64,000 bases of DNA from Isochrysis galbana (taxonomy: Eukaryota; Haptophyta; Isochrysidales; Isochrysidaceae): assembly GCA_018136815.1 (NCBI GenBank), contig CM030933.1:6760676-6824675 (forward strand), in the 5' to 3' direction. Below are positions 51,245-61,116 of this stretch, piece after piece. A program made the position numbers and the translations under genes. Position 1 is the first letter of the stretch. Every line of letters starts with the position of its first letter. The notes beneath the pieces are model-generated. The model was not told the origin of the DNA. It did not search any database and saw only the letters and a program-made list of their open reading frames with translations.

Positions 51245-53243
51245 TTACAGGCCCTTACTCGAGTCACCGCCACCTTCACTAGGCGGCCGGCAACCTTCCA
51301 CCCATCGCCGCCGTCTTGCGCCCCACGCCCCTCCAGGGGGTGCACCCAAGAAGTGCTGTGGGCCGCCCATGTGTGGTGGTGGCGCAAGGCTTGGGTTGTG
51401 GCCAGGGGACATGTGGGGTGGTGCAGAGGCCGGGTGCATGTACACAGGTGGTCCCCCGCCCATTGCGCCACCGCCGCAGCCGAATCGGCCTCCGCTGCCT
51501 GCAAACTGTGCGGGCGGAGGTCGCCCGCTGCCTGCACCCATCATGGGGCCTCCACCCCCGGGCCCAGGCGGCGGCGGACCGTCGTGAAATCGACCAGGAG
51601 GCCCAACACCACTGCCTCCGCCACCCATGCACGTCATCATGCGCATCCCCATGCCCGCGCGTACTCCACCTCCGCGCCATCCTCCCATCATGTGCGATCT
51701 GCCACTCGAAGGGGGGGCACCCATAACCCCAGGAGGTGCTCCACCAGGTGGTGGCCCGCCCCAGCCACCTGAGTGGTCTGGGCCGCCAATTGGCATTTCA
51801 TCCCTCTCACGCTGGTAGGGGTTGTATCCTTTTCCGCCCATGATCGAGCTTCTTGCGCCACGGCCGCCCATGCCGCCGTCTCCGAGGCCGGGCGCATGCG
51901 CAACTGCGCCCATTGCTGGTCGCGGACCTAGCATGTATCGTCCATGAGGCCCGCCGCCACCTGGCGGCCCAAGCCCACCGTGATACGGGGTCTGATTACT
52001 ACTAATCCCACTGTGCATTGCCGACGCGGTGTTGCTGCTGCCGCCATCACTTCTTCCGCTGCATGAGAGATTGGAATCGGAGCGCACCATCCCGCCAGAA
52101 ACGGATGGCCCGTCGTCAAGTCGGCTGCATCGCCCAGCGCCATCCTCACGCGAACCGCCGAATCCTGCGCTAGCGCTAGCGGACCCTTGACTATATCCTG
52201 CGCTCCCACCTGTTGCACAGCTTGCACCACGGCCAGTGCCGTTGCTCATCGGGCGCCTCATTCCTGGGCGGCTCTCGCTGCCGAACGCACCGCGGCTGCT
52301 TCCGCAAGTGGTGGCATATCCGCATCTACCAGGGCCAGAGGCACGGGTTCCAGCCCCGCAACTCCCCGCCCCGCAGCTGCTGACGCTTGCATCCCCTGCT
52401 TTGGTTGCACGCGAGACTTGTTCAGCCACATCCTCCTCCTCGTCCTCCCCTTCTTCCCCAGCGCCGGTGGTGCCTGCTTCGGCGTTATTACTACCGCGCG
52501 TGTCGGTATCTTGTCGTTCACCCATGCGGCGAGCTTCCTCGGCTGCCTTGGCCATCTCCTACCATGCAGGGACAAGTTCCATATTCACCAGTGAAGGTTT
52601 GTCTTCAACACAGCAGCGGGGAAGGGACGCGGGAGGGAGGGACACAGCCGCAGGGATTCAAGGCAAATGAGGTTTCGGCACAATGGCGCGCGCACAGCTG
52701 CCAAACACGAAACATTCCAAGTTCAACCCAAGAGATCGGTGCCTGAGCTGGTGTTGCTCGATGATGACACACCTGCTCGACACGCAGAATTTCCTTCAGT
52801 TTGAAGTAGAGCAGAGACTTTTGCTTCTTCAGTGCATCGACTTCTTCATTCATCTCGGCGATGGCTTCCTCAGACGGCACTTCGGCATCAGCGTCATTCT
52901 GATCCGCTCGGTCCTTGGATGCAAGGCTTCCAGCGGTGGCCGGTTCCTGCTTCACCACGACGCCTGAGCTATTTGTGTTTGGCGCAATGGAGCCTGCTGT
53001 GGCCTTGTCGCCAGCGGAGCCAGCACTGCCATTGGTAAGGCCATCGCTAGGATCGACCGAGCGATGAGGGCTGTACTTACGTTCTGGTTCGGTCTCAGCC
53101 CGCTGCCTTTGCTCTGCCTCCTCCTCCTCTGCCTTCTTGCGAGCCTCGAGTCGTGCGCGCACGATCTCTGCCATCCGCCTGTACTTGGCCTGGGGTGGCT
53201 GGCTCGCCTGGTGCTTGAAAGTACGGTTGCGCCGCTTGATCAT
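51245..53243 (-). CDS. GPS2-like coiled-coil protein with Gly/Pro-rich tail
   Basis: Two exons, 53243-52773 and 52558-51245, one phase 0 GT-AG intron of 214 nt; 594 aa. The N-terminus (MIKRRNRTFKHQ) is basic and leads into a charged helix (RMAEIVRARLEARKKAEEEE). Before the intron is EEAIAEMNEEVDALKKQKSL followed by LYFKLKEILRVE, which resembles the G-protein pathway suppressor 2 helix (EEKHQLFLQLKKVLHEEE in human GPS2); exon 2 continues the helix with EMAKAAEEARRMGE. The rest is low-complexity Gly/Ser/Pro/Met. If the resemblance is real, the role would be in a transcriptional corepressor complex. A GTAAGTACAG sequence inside exon 1 and GTAAGTATG at the stop codon could be additional donors, so the model may be incomplete. 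Confidence 0.5.
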
Positions 53244-53817
53244 GACGTCCTCCTACCGCGACGGTGAGGCGCGCCCTCTCTGTCACCTTGGTACAAGCGG
53301 AGCAGTGAGTCGGCCAAGCTCCCGTGCTGCACGCGGGGAGGCGCGGGCCGGCGCGGGGCGGGGGGCCGGGGGGCGGGGGTGGGTGGGGAGGCGGGGGGGG
53401 GGGCAAGAAGGTGGAGAGGGGGAAGCGGGGGGACACGCGCTGGGAGGGGGCGCTTCACGTATCAGTCAGTGGCTATATATACCATTCTACTTCTTCGTAC
53501 TACTAGTCTTTACTTGGATCTCGCCCCCTGCCGCCCCCTCCCTTCCCACTTCCCACCCCTCCTCCCCCCACCCGCAAGGGGCCCAGAGAGAGAAGAGAGA
53601 CAGAGGAGGAGAGCTCTTTTTTCGTTGGGGCAGAAGAGTACCCGTGAGGGAGAGCATCCGCGCGGGAGGAGGGGAGAAAGAGGATATCTCCTACTCTACT
53701 TTATTATTCTACTCCTACTGATGGTGGGGTGAGTGCGTTCGAAAGCGGCTCTGCTCTCTCTCAGAGTTTCCACGAATTCCATTTTTAGCGGGGACCTCCA
53801 CGCCTCCACCTTCTCAA
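53244..53817. other. Upstream flank of the GPS2-like gene
   Basis: On the GPS2-like strand a C-rich tract (complement of GGGTGGGTGGGGAGGCGGGG, 53375-53400) precedes the start. The region ends at the TTAA flanking the transposon, so it is probably half of an originally continuous spacer. Purine-rich stretch at 53580-53680. No other gene. Confidence 0.45.
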
Positions 53818-53821
53818 TTAA
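53818..53821. other. TTAA target-site duplication, left
   Basis: TTAA directly outside the left terminal inverted repeat; matched by TTAA at 57436-57439. Confidence 0.85.
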
Positions 53822-53845
53822 GGTGGCGGGTTAGCGGATGGGGGT
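53822..53845 (+). repeat. Transposon left terminal inverted repeat
   Basis: 24 bp; begins GGTGGCGGGTTAGCGG. Differs from the right end only at positions 14 and 16. The start codon of the transposase is 77 bases inside. Confidence 0.85.
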
Positions 53846-53922
53846 ACCCCGGGGGGGGGCGGGGGGAGCGTGGTGGGAAAAAGCGCTGGTGACTGGTGAG
53901 CGCGCAGGGGCAGGGGGGCACC

Positions 53923-56478
53923 ATGCCAGGGGGTGAGGCTCTGAGGGAAGCCGCTGAGGAGGAGGGAGATGACGACCGGGGTGTCCGCACCCCGAGTGAG
54001 ACGCCGAGGCATGCAGACTCACGTCCGTCTCCGCCTGCCACGCGGGAGATGGCATCGCAGACAGACAACAGCGGCGAAGGCGAGTGCATGGTTGCCGCAG
54101 CGCGTCCCCGTCGCAAGTCGAGGGGACTGGCGACCCCATGCGAGATGGAAGAGGGCAGCAGGCGCACACGGGTGCCGAGAGCCTCTCTTGAGTTTGGCTC
54201 GCCAGGGGGGCATGGCGCCTTGCGGTCAAGCAGACTCTCTACCAAGAAGGCAGAGGTGTGTGCGTCTGCTGAACCGCCCGCACCACCGCCAGTGCTGCAT
54301 CCCCCTCCCCCTCCCCGGAGGAAGCCACCACCTTTGCCTCGGGATCAACCGCCGGAGGCATTCTCTCACTCATTCTGTGTGAGCGGGGAGGTGCTCGCGT
54401 CGAAAGTGTGTCGTAGATTTGCCTGTGTATCCTGCGGCAAGCGAACGTTGGCGATGGGTGCGAATGAGAAAGTATACGGTGGCAAGGGGATGACGCTGCA
54501 CTTTACATGCATCAACTCCGAGTGTGAACGGCCCAGTGTCCACCTCAGGCTAGGGTCAATGGTTCGTTTGCAGAGGCAGCCCACTCGTCAAAAAGAGGTA
54601 GGAAAGGATGCGGATGAAGAGGAGCCTAGCACAGACGATGACAGCGGCGAAGAGGAAGAGGAGGAGCCCAAGTGCGGCTCTTTCTCAAAGGAAAGCACGT
54701 TGGCGGTGCTCGCCGCCCTCATGGGTGGACAGCAATACCGGGCGTACGCGGCAACGGCGCTCATGGCCGGCATGAAACCTCTAAACAAGCTCACATTCCA
54801 GCAGTACGTGGAGCGCCTCGCACCATACATCCAATCAGTTGCGGAGGAGAGCATGGAGCTGGTCCGCTACGCTGTCGTTCGATACGGTGACATCTACAAC
54901 GGCGGAGCCGTGGTCGCAAGCGAAATGGTGCTGACCAATGATTGTTTTTGGCAGACCCGGGGGCACTACTCGCTCAACGGGACCGGCACCTTGTGCGAGC
55001 TCACGTCGGGCGGCATCATTTTTCGACATCACTGCTGCAAGCTGCCCACAGCCAACTCGCAGTTTGCGGCGTATGAGGATACGGCGAAATCGATGGACGC
55101 GCAGTCCTTTCAGCTGCTGCTGGATGATGCAGTGAGATGGATGACGAGGGAGGTGCAGCCCATGCTCGACCTGTACATGATTCGCGCCGTGGCCAGATTC
55201 GCCGGCATAGTGCTGGACGGCGACGCCAGCACCGACATCTTTGTGAACCGGGTGCGCGAAGCCGCAATCGCTCGCGGTGACCCCATCTGCTCCGATCTGC
55301 AGGTGCGCCCGTGCGCGAATCATTTGGCGAAGAACGTCGGCAAGAAGGGCGGACAGCTGGGTGCGGAGCTACATCGGTCGTGCAGCTGCGCTGTCAAGCA
55401 GAAGAAACATGGCGGTGGAGATTTCGCTACAGGCGCTCGTGATCACATTGGCTGCAACGGCGAGAGTCAGCCGTTGGTGAAGAAGTTGCAGCGTGGCGTC
55501 GGCGCGGCGCTACGAGGTGCGGCGCAACTGGAAAAGGAGGCGGGAGAGACTGTAGCGGACGCAGGCATCAGGGCACTGGAGGAGTGTCTCATTCACATCT
55601 TCGACGTGCACCGAGGCCCCGGCTTCTTCACAGGCAAGTGGCGCGAGTGCCGGCTTCACGAGGCGGGAAAACCGGCATCTGTTACCAACAATTGTCTCGA
55701 CTGGCAGGAAGGGATGTTGGAGTACATTGAGAGGAATGTGGTCGACAGGAAGCACCTCATCTTCGGCGGGAAGGGAGCCGCCACACAGAACGCATCAGAG
55801 CGCGTGGGGAGCATCTGCTTGCGTTACCGACCCAAGGGCGTTGTGATGCGCGGCACGTTGTATCGTACTACTACGGACCTCGCAATTGCGCACGCCAACT
55901 CAACCGTGCTTGGATGCTTTCAGGCGAAGCTGCAGGAGAGGGGCTGGCAAGCCGACCCTGGGCTGCAGGCGTTCGGCTCCTTTCAGGCACGCATCTTGGA
56001 GCGGATGGGCATGACTGCAACAGCGGCGCAGCGTGAGGAGTGGGACAGCCAGTTAGCAGCTCGAGTGGAGCAGAGCCTGCTGCGGCGCACTCCGCAATAC
56101 TACAGACAGCGCGCGTTGAAGCGGCGTTTGTTGAAGATGAAGATGCAACGGCAGCGAGAGACGCAGGCGGCACGCGGCGAGCACGACTACAAGCCTGGCG
56201 GCGATGAGGCACCGGCCAAGGGCCTCGCTGGCGCCTGCACATGTTCGCCTCTAGTGAAATGTGCCAGCATGTCTTGTGCTTGTCGTGTTGCGGGTGTTTT
56301 GTGTACCACCGCTTGCCATGGTGGGAGGCAATCTCTGAGATGTGTGAGGATGAGTGCCTTGCAGCCACCAAGTGATTCTGAGTGCTCTGTCTCCTCTGTC
56401 ACTCAAGGGTGCAACTCAGACGATCCTGAGCCTGAGATTCTGTCCGAGCTCAGTTGTTGTGAGGAGTGTGACCCGTGA
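53923..56478 (+). CDS. Transposase, Mutator-like/Kolobok type with zinc modules
   Basis: 851 aa from the ATG at 53923 (the frame is open to a GTG 27 bases earlier). Residues 1-150 are low-complexity with a Pro run. A zinc-ribbon-like module lies at about 163-201 (CRRFACVSCGK, later CINSEC). Residues 258-320 (ALMGGQQYRAYAATALMAG, VAEESM) match the N-terminal part of the Mutator-like transposase domain I associate with PF20700. Catalytic candidates: Asp340 in TNDCFWQTRGHYSLNG, Asp432/Asp434 in VLDGDAS, the C-x2-H pair Cys464/His467 in RPCANHLAKN, and Glu626 in QNASERVGS. This DDE plus C-x2-H layout is shared by Mutator, hAT, P and Kolobok. After a basic helix (RALKRRLLKMKMQRQR) comes a Cys cluster at 772-798 (CTCSPLVKCASMSCACRVAG) resembling a CXC/tesmin DNA-binding repeat. 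It should cut at the inverted repeats and insert at TTAA. Confidence 0.82.
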   Translation: MPGGEALREAAEEEGDDDRGVRTPSETPRHADSRPSPPATREMASQTDNSGEGECMVAAARPRRKSRGLATPCEMEEGSRRTRVPRASLEFGSPGGHGALRSSRLSTKKAEVCASAEPPAPPPVLHPPPPPRRKPPPLPRDQPPEAFSHSFCVSGEVLASKVCRRFACVSCGKRTLAMGANEKVYGGKGMTLHFTCINSECERPSVHLRLGSMVRLQRQPTRQKEVGKDADEEEPSTDDDSGEEEEEEPKCGSFSKESTLAVLAALMGGQQYRAYAATALMAGMKPLNKLTFQQYVERLAPYIQSVAEESMELVRYAVVRYGDIYNGGAVVASEMVLTNDCFWQTRGHYSLNGTGTLCELTSGGIIFRHHCCKLPTANSQFAAYEDTAKSMDAQSFQLLLDDAVRWMTREVQPMLDLYMIRAVARFAGIVLDGDASTDIFVNRVREAAIARGDPICSDLQVRPCANHLAKNVGKKGGQLGAELHRSCSCAVKQKKHGGGDFATGARDHIGCNGESQPLVKKLQRGVGAALRGAAQLEKEAGETVADAGIRALEECLIHIFDVHRGPGFFTGKWRECRLHEAGKPASVTNNCLDWQEGMLEYIERNVVDRKHLIFGGKGAATQNASERVGSICLRYRPKGVVMRGTLYRTTTDLAIAHANSTVLGCFQAKLQERGWQADPGLQAFGSFQARILERMGMTATAAQREEWDSQLAARVEQSLLRRTPQYYRQRALKRRLLKMKMQRQRETQAARGEHDYKPGGDEAPAKGLAGACTCSPLVKCASMSCACRVAGVLCTTACHGGRQSLRCVRMSALQPPSDSECSVSSVTQGCNSDDPEPEILSELSCCEECDP

Positions 56479-57411
56479 GTGAGCGCTTCGCCTCCGTTGG
56501 AAAGTTTACAAATTAGACACGCGCCTTGCAGTTGGGTGGGGCTTCATAACTACGACTTGTGACCCAGGCGAAGCCTTTAGTGCCAAGGATGCTGACGGCT
56601 ACTACAACCCTTGCACATTAACTGTGTCATGGTGCCATTTTCTTTTCAGTGCGACACGACCCAAAAATAGATGTTACAATGAATGCGTGCTCAAAGTCTC
56701 TCGCGATTCAACACGTCCTACTCGTGACTGTGCACCAATTAATGCCTAGAAGTTGCATCACACCTTGCCCACTATGGCAATTCACAGTCCCAAACCTTCA
56801 CATCAGTCCCATGCAAGGCGCACAATGCACACTTCAATTTTTTCGAATAGGCACTCCCACATCAGTAGATTGACGTCCGGAACCCCCGGCCATTCCGGTC
56901 TCGCACGGCACAATGCAAGCCGCCTTGGACGCGAGGCGCCCCGGACCGACTGCCCATATGTCTGAGGTGCCTTCGAGCAGCCGCACGCTGCGCATGGCCG
57001 CCCCACACAGCCATGTGCCACTGATCAGCAAAGCGAAGTCAGTCCGCGGAGACGTCTATGCCAATGACGTTCATGCACACAGCGCCCTTCCTGGGGCCTT
57101 CAAGCGAACGCTCCCCGGGTGAAAGTGGCGCCTCGTGACCTATCTTCAACAGGCTGACCGCCCCTCTCCCCCTCGCCCCGCCTCGTTCGACCCCATGCCC
57201 AGCCGAGCGCCTTGAGCAGCGGCGCATGAGCGCCATTACCTGAGCCCACCCCACCTCCGCCAGGCGGTGCGAAGCTGGACCATGCGCGGGCGCGGCGGGG
57301 GCCACATACCCACTGGTCCCACCACCGGCCGCACGGGTCCTGCAGGTGCCCTCCACAGCCACCAGGCCTCATGGTAGCTGGAGGAGGCAGACAGCCGCTC
57401 GCGCGCGCGCC
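56479..57411. other. 3' non-coding part of the transposon
   Basis: 930 bp without a convincing second gene; overlapping minus-strand frames of 90-107 codons at 57039-57372 have no domain. The first third is AT-richer, the last third GC-rich. Confidence 0.45.
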
Positions 57412-57439
57412 ACCCCCATTCCCTAACCCGCCACCTTAA
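57412..57439 (-). repeat. Transposon right terminal inverted repeat and TTAA
   Basis: 57412-57435 is the inverted partner of 53822-53845; TTAA follows at 57436-57439. Confidence 0.85.
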
Positions 57440-57552
57440 AATAACGTTGGAGTATGGAAAAAATTATTCCATATTCGCTCGTCCACATCCCGCCCCCGTC
57501 CCCGCCCCCGCCCCCCCCCCCCCCCCCGCCTTCCCTCCTCAGCATCGGCATC

Positions 57553-58317
57553 ATGCGACTCGGCACACCCTTCGTCGGGGGCCTCCGATTGCGCATACCC
57601 CACTGCAATGCGGTGGGACACACGAGGCACTACACCAAGCATTTCCTCAACCTGAGCAACGGAGTCGAGGCAATCAGTGGCCTCCTTGCAGATGAAGTAC
57701 TTGCAGAAAGCCTGGGGTTCTGCCGAATACAATCGTCACAGTGCGAAGCTCAGGACTTTCCCGGACTGCTTGCTAACCTCGATCACGATATGATGCTTCA
57801 TCTCGCTCTAGGTCATGAATGCCGAGTGTATGACTTTGGCTCGCGGGGCGCAGTCTGGATTGATCCTGATGGCCACCAGTCCGAGAAATACGTTCCTCGA
57901 GCCATCTGGTGGGGGCTCGAGTGGTGGAGATATGCACTCAATAACGTATGGGAGCTGCCTAACACGCGCGCGCCCATACTACGAGGGGTGAATGTGGAAA
58001 GTCGGTTTCGTGAAGCGCTCCGGGCGTTGCCCAAAAAGCAGCGTAAAAGGCTCAAGTATTACAGAGCCTTCACTCCAACGGATCTTGAAGAGGTGAGATT
58101 GCTAGGATACTACGCTGCTGCTGAGACAGACGGAGATAAGGCGGCCCATCGGCGCATCTTGCGCAGCTTTAGCGGCTTACTGTCCGAAAATATACAATCT
58201 GGCAAAATCGAGGTTAGACCTGAGAAATTTGGCATGGAACTCTATGATCCACTTGTGCTGTCAGGACGAGTGCCTGGAAATGCACTATATGCCGAACATA
58301 GAGCCAGGCAGGGGTGA
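57553..58317 (+). CDS. Conserved protein of unknown function
   Basis: 254 aa from the ATG at 57553 (MRLGTPFVGGLRLRIPHCNA); an earlier in-frame ATG at 57454 would add a Pro run encoded by a C tract and is less likely. The N-terminus (Arg, no acidic residues before about 25) could be a mitochondrial presequence. The core has NLSNGVEAISGLL, FCRIQSSQCEAQDFPGLLAN, DHDMMLHLALGHECRVYDFG and RAIWWGLEWWRYALNNVW, a pattern I recall in uncharacterised algal proteins (N-G-x-E, RIQS-x-CE, DLD, ALG, GxEWxRY). No catalytic motif recognised. One exon. The transposon end is 114 bases upstream, so its native promoter has been pushed 3.6 kb away. Confidence 0.7.
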   Translation: MRLGTPFVGGLRLRIPHCNAVGHTRHYTKHFLNLSNGVEAISGLLADEVLAESLGFCRIQSSQCEAQDFPGLLANLDHDMMLHLALGHECRVYDFGSRGAVWIDPDGHQSEKYVPRAIWWGLEWWRYALNNVWELPNTRAPILRGVNVESRFREALRALPKKQRKRLKYYRAFTPTDLEEVRLLGYYAAAETDGDKAAHRRILRSFSGLLSENIQSGKIEVRPEKFGMELYDPLVLSGRVPGNALYAEHRARQG

Positions 58318-58659
58318 CGGGTAACAACTGTGGTTTGTTCGGGCTCGGGAGAGGGTGACAGGAAAACGTCGGGCTTAGGGGAGGAGCGGCCTCAGATTGC
58401 CCTTGCAGAGGCAATCCTATCACGCCAGCATGTCACTAATCCCCTTATGTCTAGCGCCTTCACCTTGTTTTCCTTCGACCTTGAGCATCCCGCGGTATTC
58501 TCCTCCTCAACCTATGCCAGTCAACTCCCAGTGTTTCTATCCTGTGTTTCACGTGTGCTGCCCGTGCGTGTGTACTTAGAGTTTAGCCAAATAGATTGGG
58601 ATAACACGACGCGATGAAGAGGTGTCAATGTCAATCCCGTAAGGCTCCCACCCAGCACG
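58318..58659. other. 3' flank of the conserved gene
   Basis: No gene recognised. Confidence 0.35.
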
Positions 58660-59040
58660 CGCTCCACCGCCTCCCCGGCCAGCCGGTCGCCCTCCGCCAC
58701 GAAGGGGTACCGCCGCGGCAGCGCGCGGCGCACTTCCTCCACCGCGCGCGCCGCCGCGTCGAGCGTGCTCAGCGCGGCGCGCCGATGCTCGAAGCGGAGC
58801 TCCAACGCCTTGTCGAAGGGGAACTGCTGCTCACGAAGTCACGCGAAGCGAGCACGCACCGGGCACCGGAAAGTGCGCGAGCGGTGCAACGCGCACCGCG
58901 TACTCGGAGAGCGCCCTCTCCACCTGCTCGCGATCGCCCAGCATGCCCAGGGTCTCTTCGAAGAGCTCGCGCGCGGCCGCCTTGCTGTCGAGTCGAGCGT
59001 GGCCGGAGGGCTCTGAGCCACTCCGTCGCGAGCGGCACCG
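58660..59040 (-). pseudogene. NUDIX-hydrolase-like gene fragment
   Basis: The minus strand reads SKAAARELFEETLGMLGD, close to the NUDIX box core (A-x-R-E-L-x-E-E-T), then ALSEYAVRVAPLAHFP. About 40 bases on, another frame continues in protein-like fashion: QFPFDKALELRFEHRRAALS through EEVRRALPRRYPFVAEGDRL. The two could be joined by a 40-base phase 0 intron (GT at 58857, AG at 58818) or be separated by a frameshift. No start, promoter or N-terminal half of the domain is present, and a 20-bp piece shared with the hairpin repeats of 0.2 and 48.7 kb lies at its upstream edge. Much higher GC than its neighbours. I read it as a captured or truncated gene piece. Confidence 0.4.
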
Positions 59041-59654
59041 GCGGCTAGCGCGGCGCTTTGGCCCTCCTCCCCGCCGGCCGCCGGGAGTCGGGTGAATGAA
59101 ATTCTGGACTGGGTCGGGCAACCCCATTTGGGTGTCTGGACGGGGAACGAACGGCGAACGAAGGGCTGTGGGGCGGTGAGGCGCTCCTAGCGGCCCTAGA
59201 GTGTTGGATTGTAAGAGATTGTTAGACCTACTAAGAACTCTTCCCTCAGGGAGGGAGCCTAGACTGCTTGAGTGCAGCGACGCAGCGAACAACGACGGAC
59301 AACGAACCTGAGAACAACAGGATACACCGACTCACGAACACACCGGAATCATTCACCCAAACCAAGCAAATTATCAAGCAACCGCGACCCCAAATCACCG
59401 ATAACCCAAACACGTCGCGAGAGACGGAGAGAGAGAGCGAGAGAGAGAGACTCCGCAGCGACGGCCGGAGCGTGTCTCCCACGTGGCGGAGAGTCCGAAG
59501 GGGAGCGTCATGTCGCGCGACCGCGGCGATCACTTCGGATACAGATCGCAACGAGATATCTTCACGACGGAAGAAATCTTGCCGTTGAGCGTGAACCTTC
59601 TAGACGCTTCTAACGAACAACCCTGAGTAGCAACCAAGGGGAAGAATAAATAAA
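59041..59654. other. Spacer with short shared repeat
   Basis: CACCGGCGGCTAGCGCGGCG at 59037-59056 is shared with the hairpin repeats. GAGAGAGAGCGAGAGAGAGAG microsatellite at 59427-59450. No gene supported. Confidence 0.4.
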
Positions 59655-60407
59655 CCTTTTAATAGTCTCACCGCACACGCGGCCGTGGACCCTCTACTTT
59701 CTACTCACGTAGGAAACTTTCTACACCCCCACTTCCCCGGCCCTTCTCCCCCCGCCATAAGGCGACTCCCCCCGTGCACTACTAGGGGGATAGGGGTGAA
59801 GGGCTTAGATATGGTCCGGTGGCCCGCGACCCCCCCCCGGTGATCATTCCCCCCCCTTCCTCCTGTGTCTCCGAGTGGGCGGCGGTCTCAGCCCCGACTT
59901 ATCCTGTAAACAGGTGCGGGACTTACCTATTTTTCGGTGAGCGGAGCTCTCGCTCCGCCCACCCCCTTCTCCGCGCTCTCTCTCCCCTCTCCTGCGGCAC
60001 GCGCGATGGCGCGCCTGCGGCAGGCCTGCAGCTGCCCCTGGCGACCCCTGGAGGCTCATGGAGGCCAGCTCTGGGGGCAGAGGAGGCTGGGACTGGGCCC
60101 TGGTCTCCCCTGCCTCTCCCTCGCTGGCGCTCCTGAGCCTCTGGGGCCCCCAATCTGCACCTGTCTGCCTGTCGACCAGGGGGGGAGGGGGGGTTGGAGC
60201 GATGGGCTGGTCACGAGGGGCCAGGATGGGCGAATGGGGCGGGCCTGTGGGGAAGGGAGTGGGTCAGTAGGGCAGTGGCCTCCTGGCAAGCCATCAGCCA
60301 TCAGGCGTGCCAGGAGGATGGGTGGTTCCTCCCCCATGGCAGGGGAGGAGTGGAGAGAGGGGGGGGCTCGTGCCCCCCCATGGGTCAACCAAGTATAAAC
60401 TTAGTTG
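59655..60407 (+). repeat. Repeat family A, full-length copy
   Basis: From TTTTAATAGTCTCACCGCAC to CCAAGTATAAACTTAGTTG. Best partner is the inverted copy at 17312-18062. Long frames in all three plus-strand registers are by-products. Confidence 0.85.
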
Positions 60408-61116
60408 AGAAGGAACTAAACGAGAACCTGAAGTTTAGGTCGCTAGGGACGAGTCCTACCAACACTAGATCTCGATGTGCCTAAGCTTTGCCGTGTACTA
60501 CTGGCCGCACGGCGAATGACGAATGACGTGGAGAATAGAGGCCTGGGAATCGCATGTTCCGCATCATCATCTTCTAGGAAGGATGAATGTGACAGAATCC
60601 CTAGGGCGGCTTGCACCCCGGCCGCAACACCTATTGTAAAATATTGCACCAACTAACCAACGGTTTAGATTATAATTATTCGACTCAACTAGAGTTGGAG
60701 CCTGCGAGATGTTGGGGCGAGCCGCCAAATGGCGATCATAAACCGTTGCCCCACTGGTGGTAGAAGCCCACAAGCCAATCTACAAGAGAGTCACAACTTC
60801 CAAGTTCGACATCAGTCGCACGCGCTTGAAGAACACATCGTAGGGACAAGCTTGAGAGTCGAATTCGCCAGATGGAAGTGAAAACACCGCGTCCAACCCT
60901 CGGACAACGATGTAGCCACTCGTGCGAGACGACAGCACCTGTCTTAGGTGTGTGAGTAGCGCAATATTGGTACTTTTGTTGGCACCTCCCTAGACCGCGA
61001 GAGTGGCCCATCAGAGGGTCACAACACCAGTTTGCTGTGATTAAGTCTCGGGTGTCGTCCGTGAGCATCATGAAGGAAGACACAAGTCGAGCGACAACCA
61101 TGACCTAAGCCATAAC
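60408..61116. other. No supported gene
   Basis: A 121-codon minus-strand frame at 60736-61101 has ordinary composition but no recognised family; it lies just downstream of the small membrane-protein gene and could be its 3' UTR. Confidence 0.3.

Larger units (their letters stand above)
53822..57435 (+). mobile_element. Whole-looking Kolobok/Mutator-like DNA transposon
   Basis: 3614 bp. The left end (53822-53845) and the inverted right end (57412-57435) match at 22 of 24 positions, both starting GGTGGCGGGTTAG and ending ATGGGGGT. TTAA flanks each end, as expected for a TTAA target duplication. A single uninterrupted transposase frame (53923-56478) fills 70 percent of the element. TTAA duplication is the hallmark of Kolobok and piggyBac; the transposase motif set (DDE with C-x2-H, RGHYSLNG) fits the Mutator-like/Kolobok group and not piggyBac. 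High similarity of the ends and the open frame suggest recent insertion or continuing activity. Confidence 0.85.

Noticed and set aside
53822-57435. piggyBac identity for the TTAA element
   Set aside because: TTAA would fit piggyBac, but the transposase has the C-x2-H pair and RGHYSLNG motif of the Mutator-like/Kolobok group and lacks piggyBac motifs.
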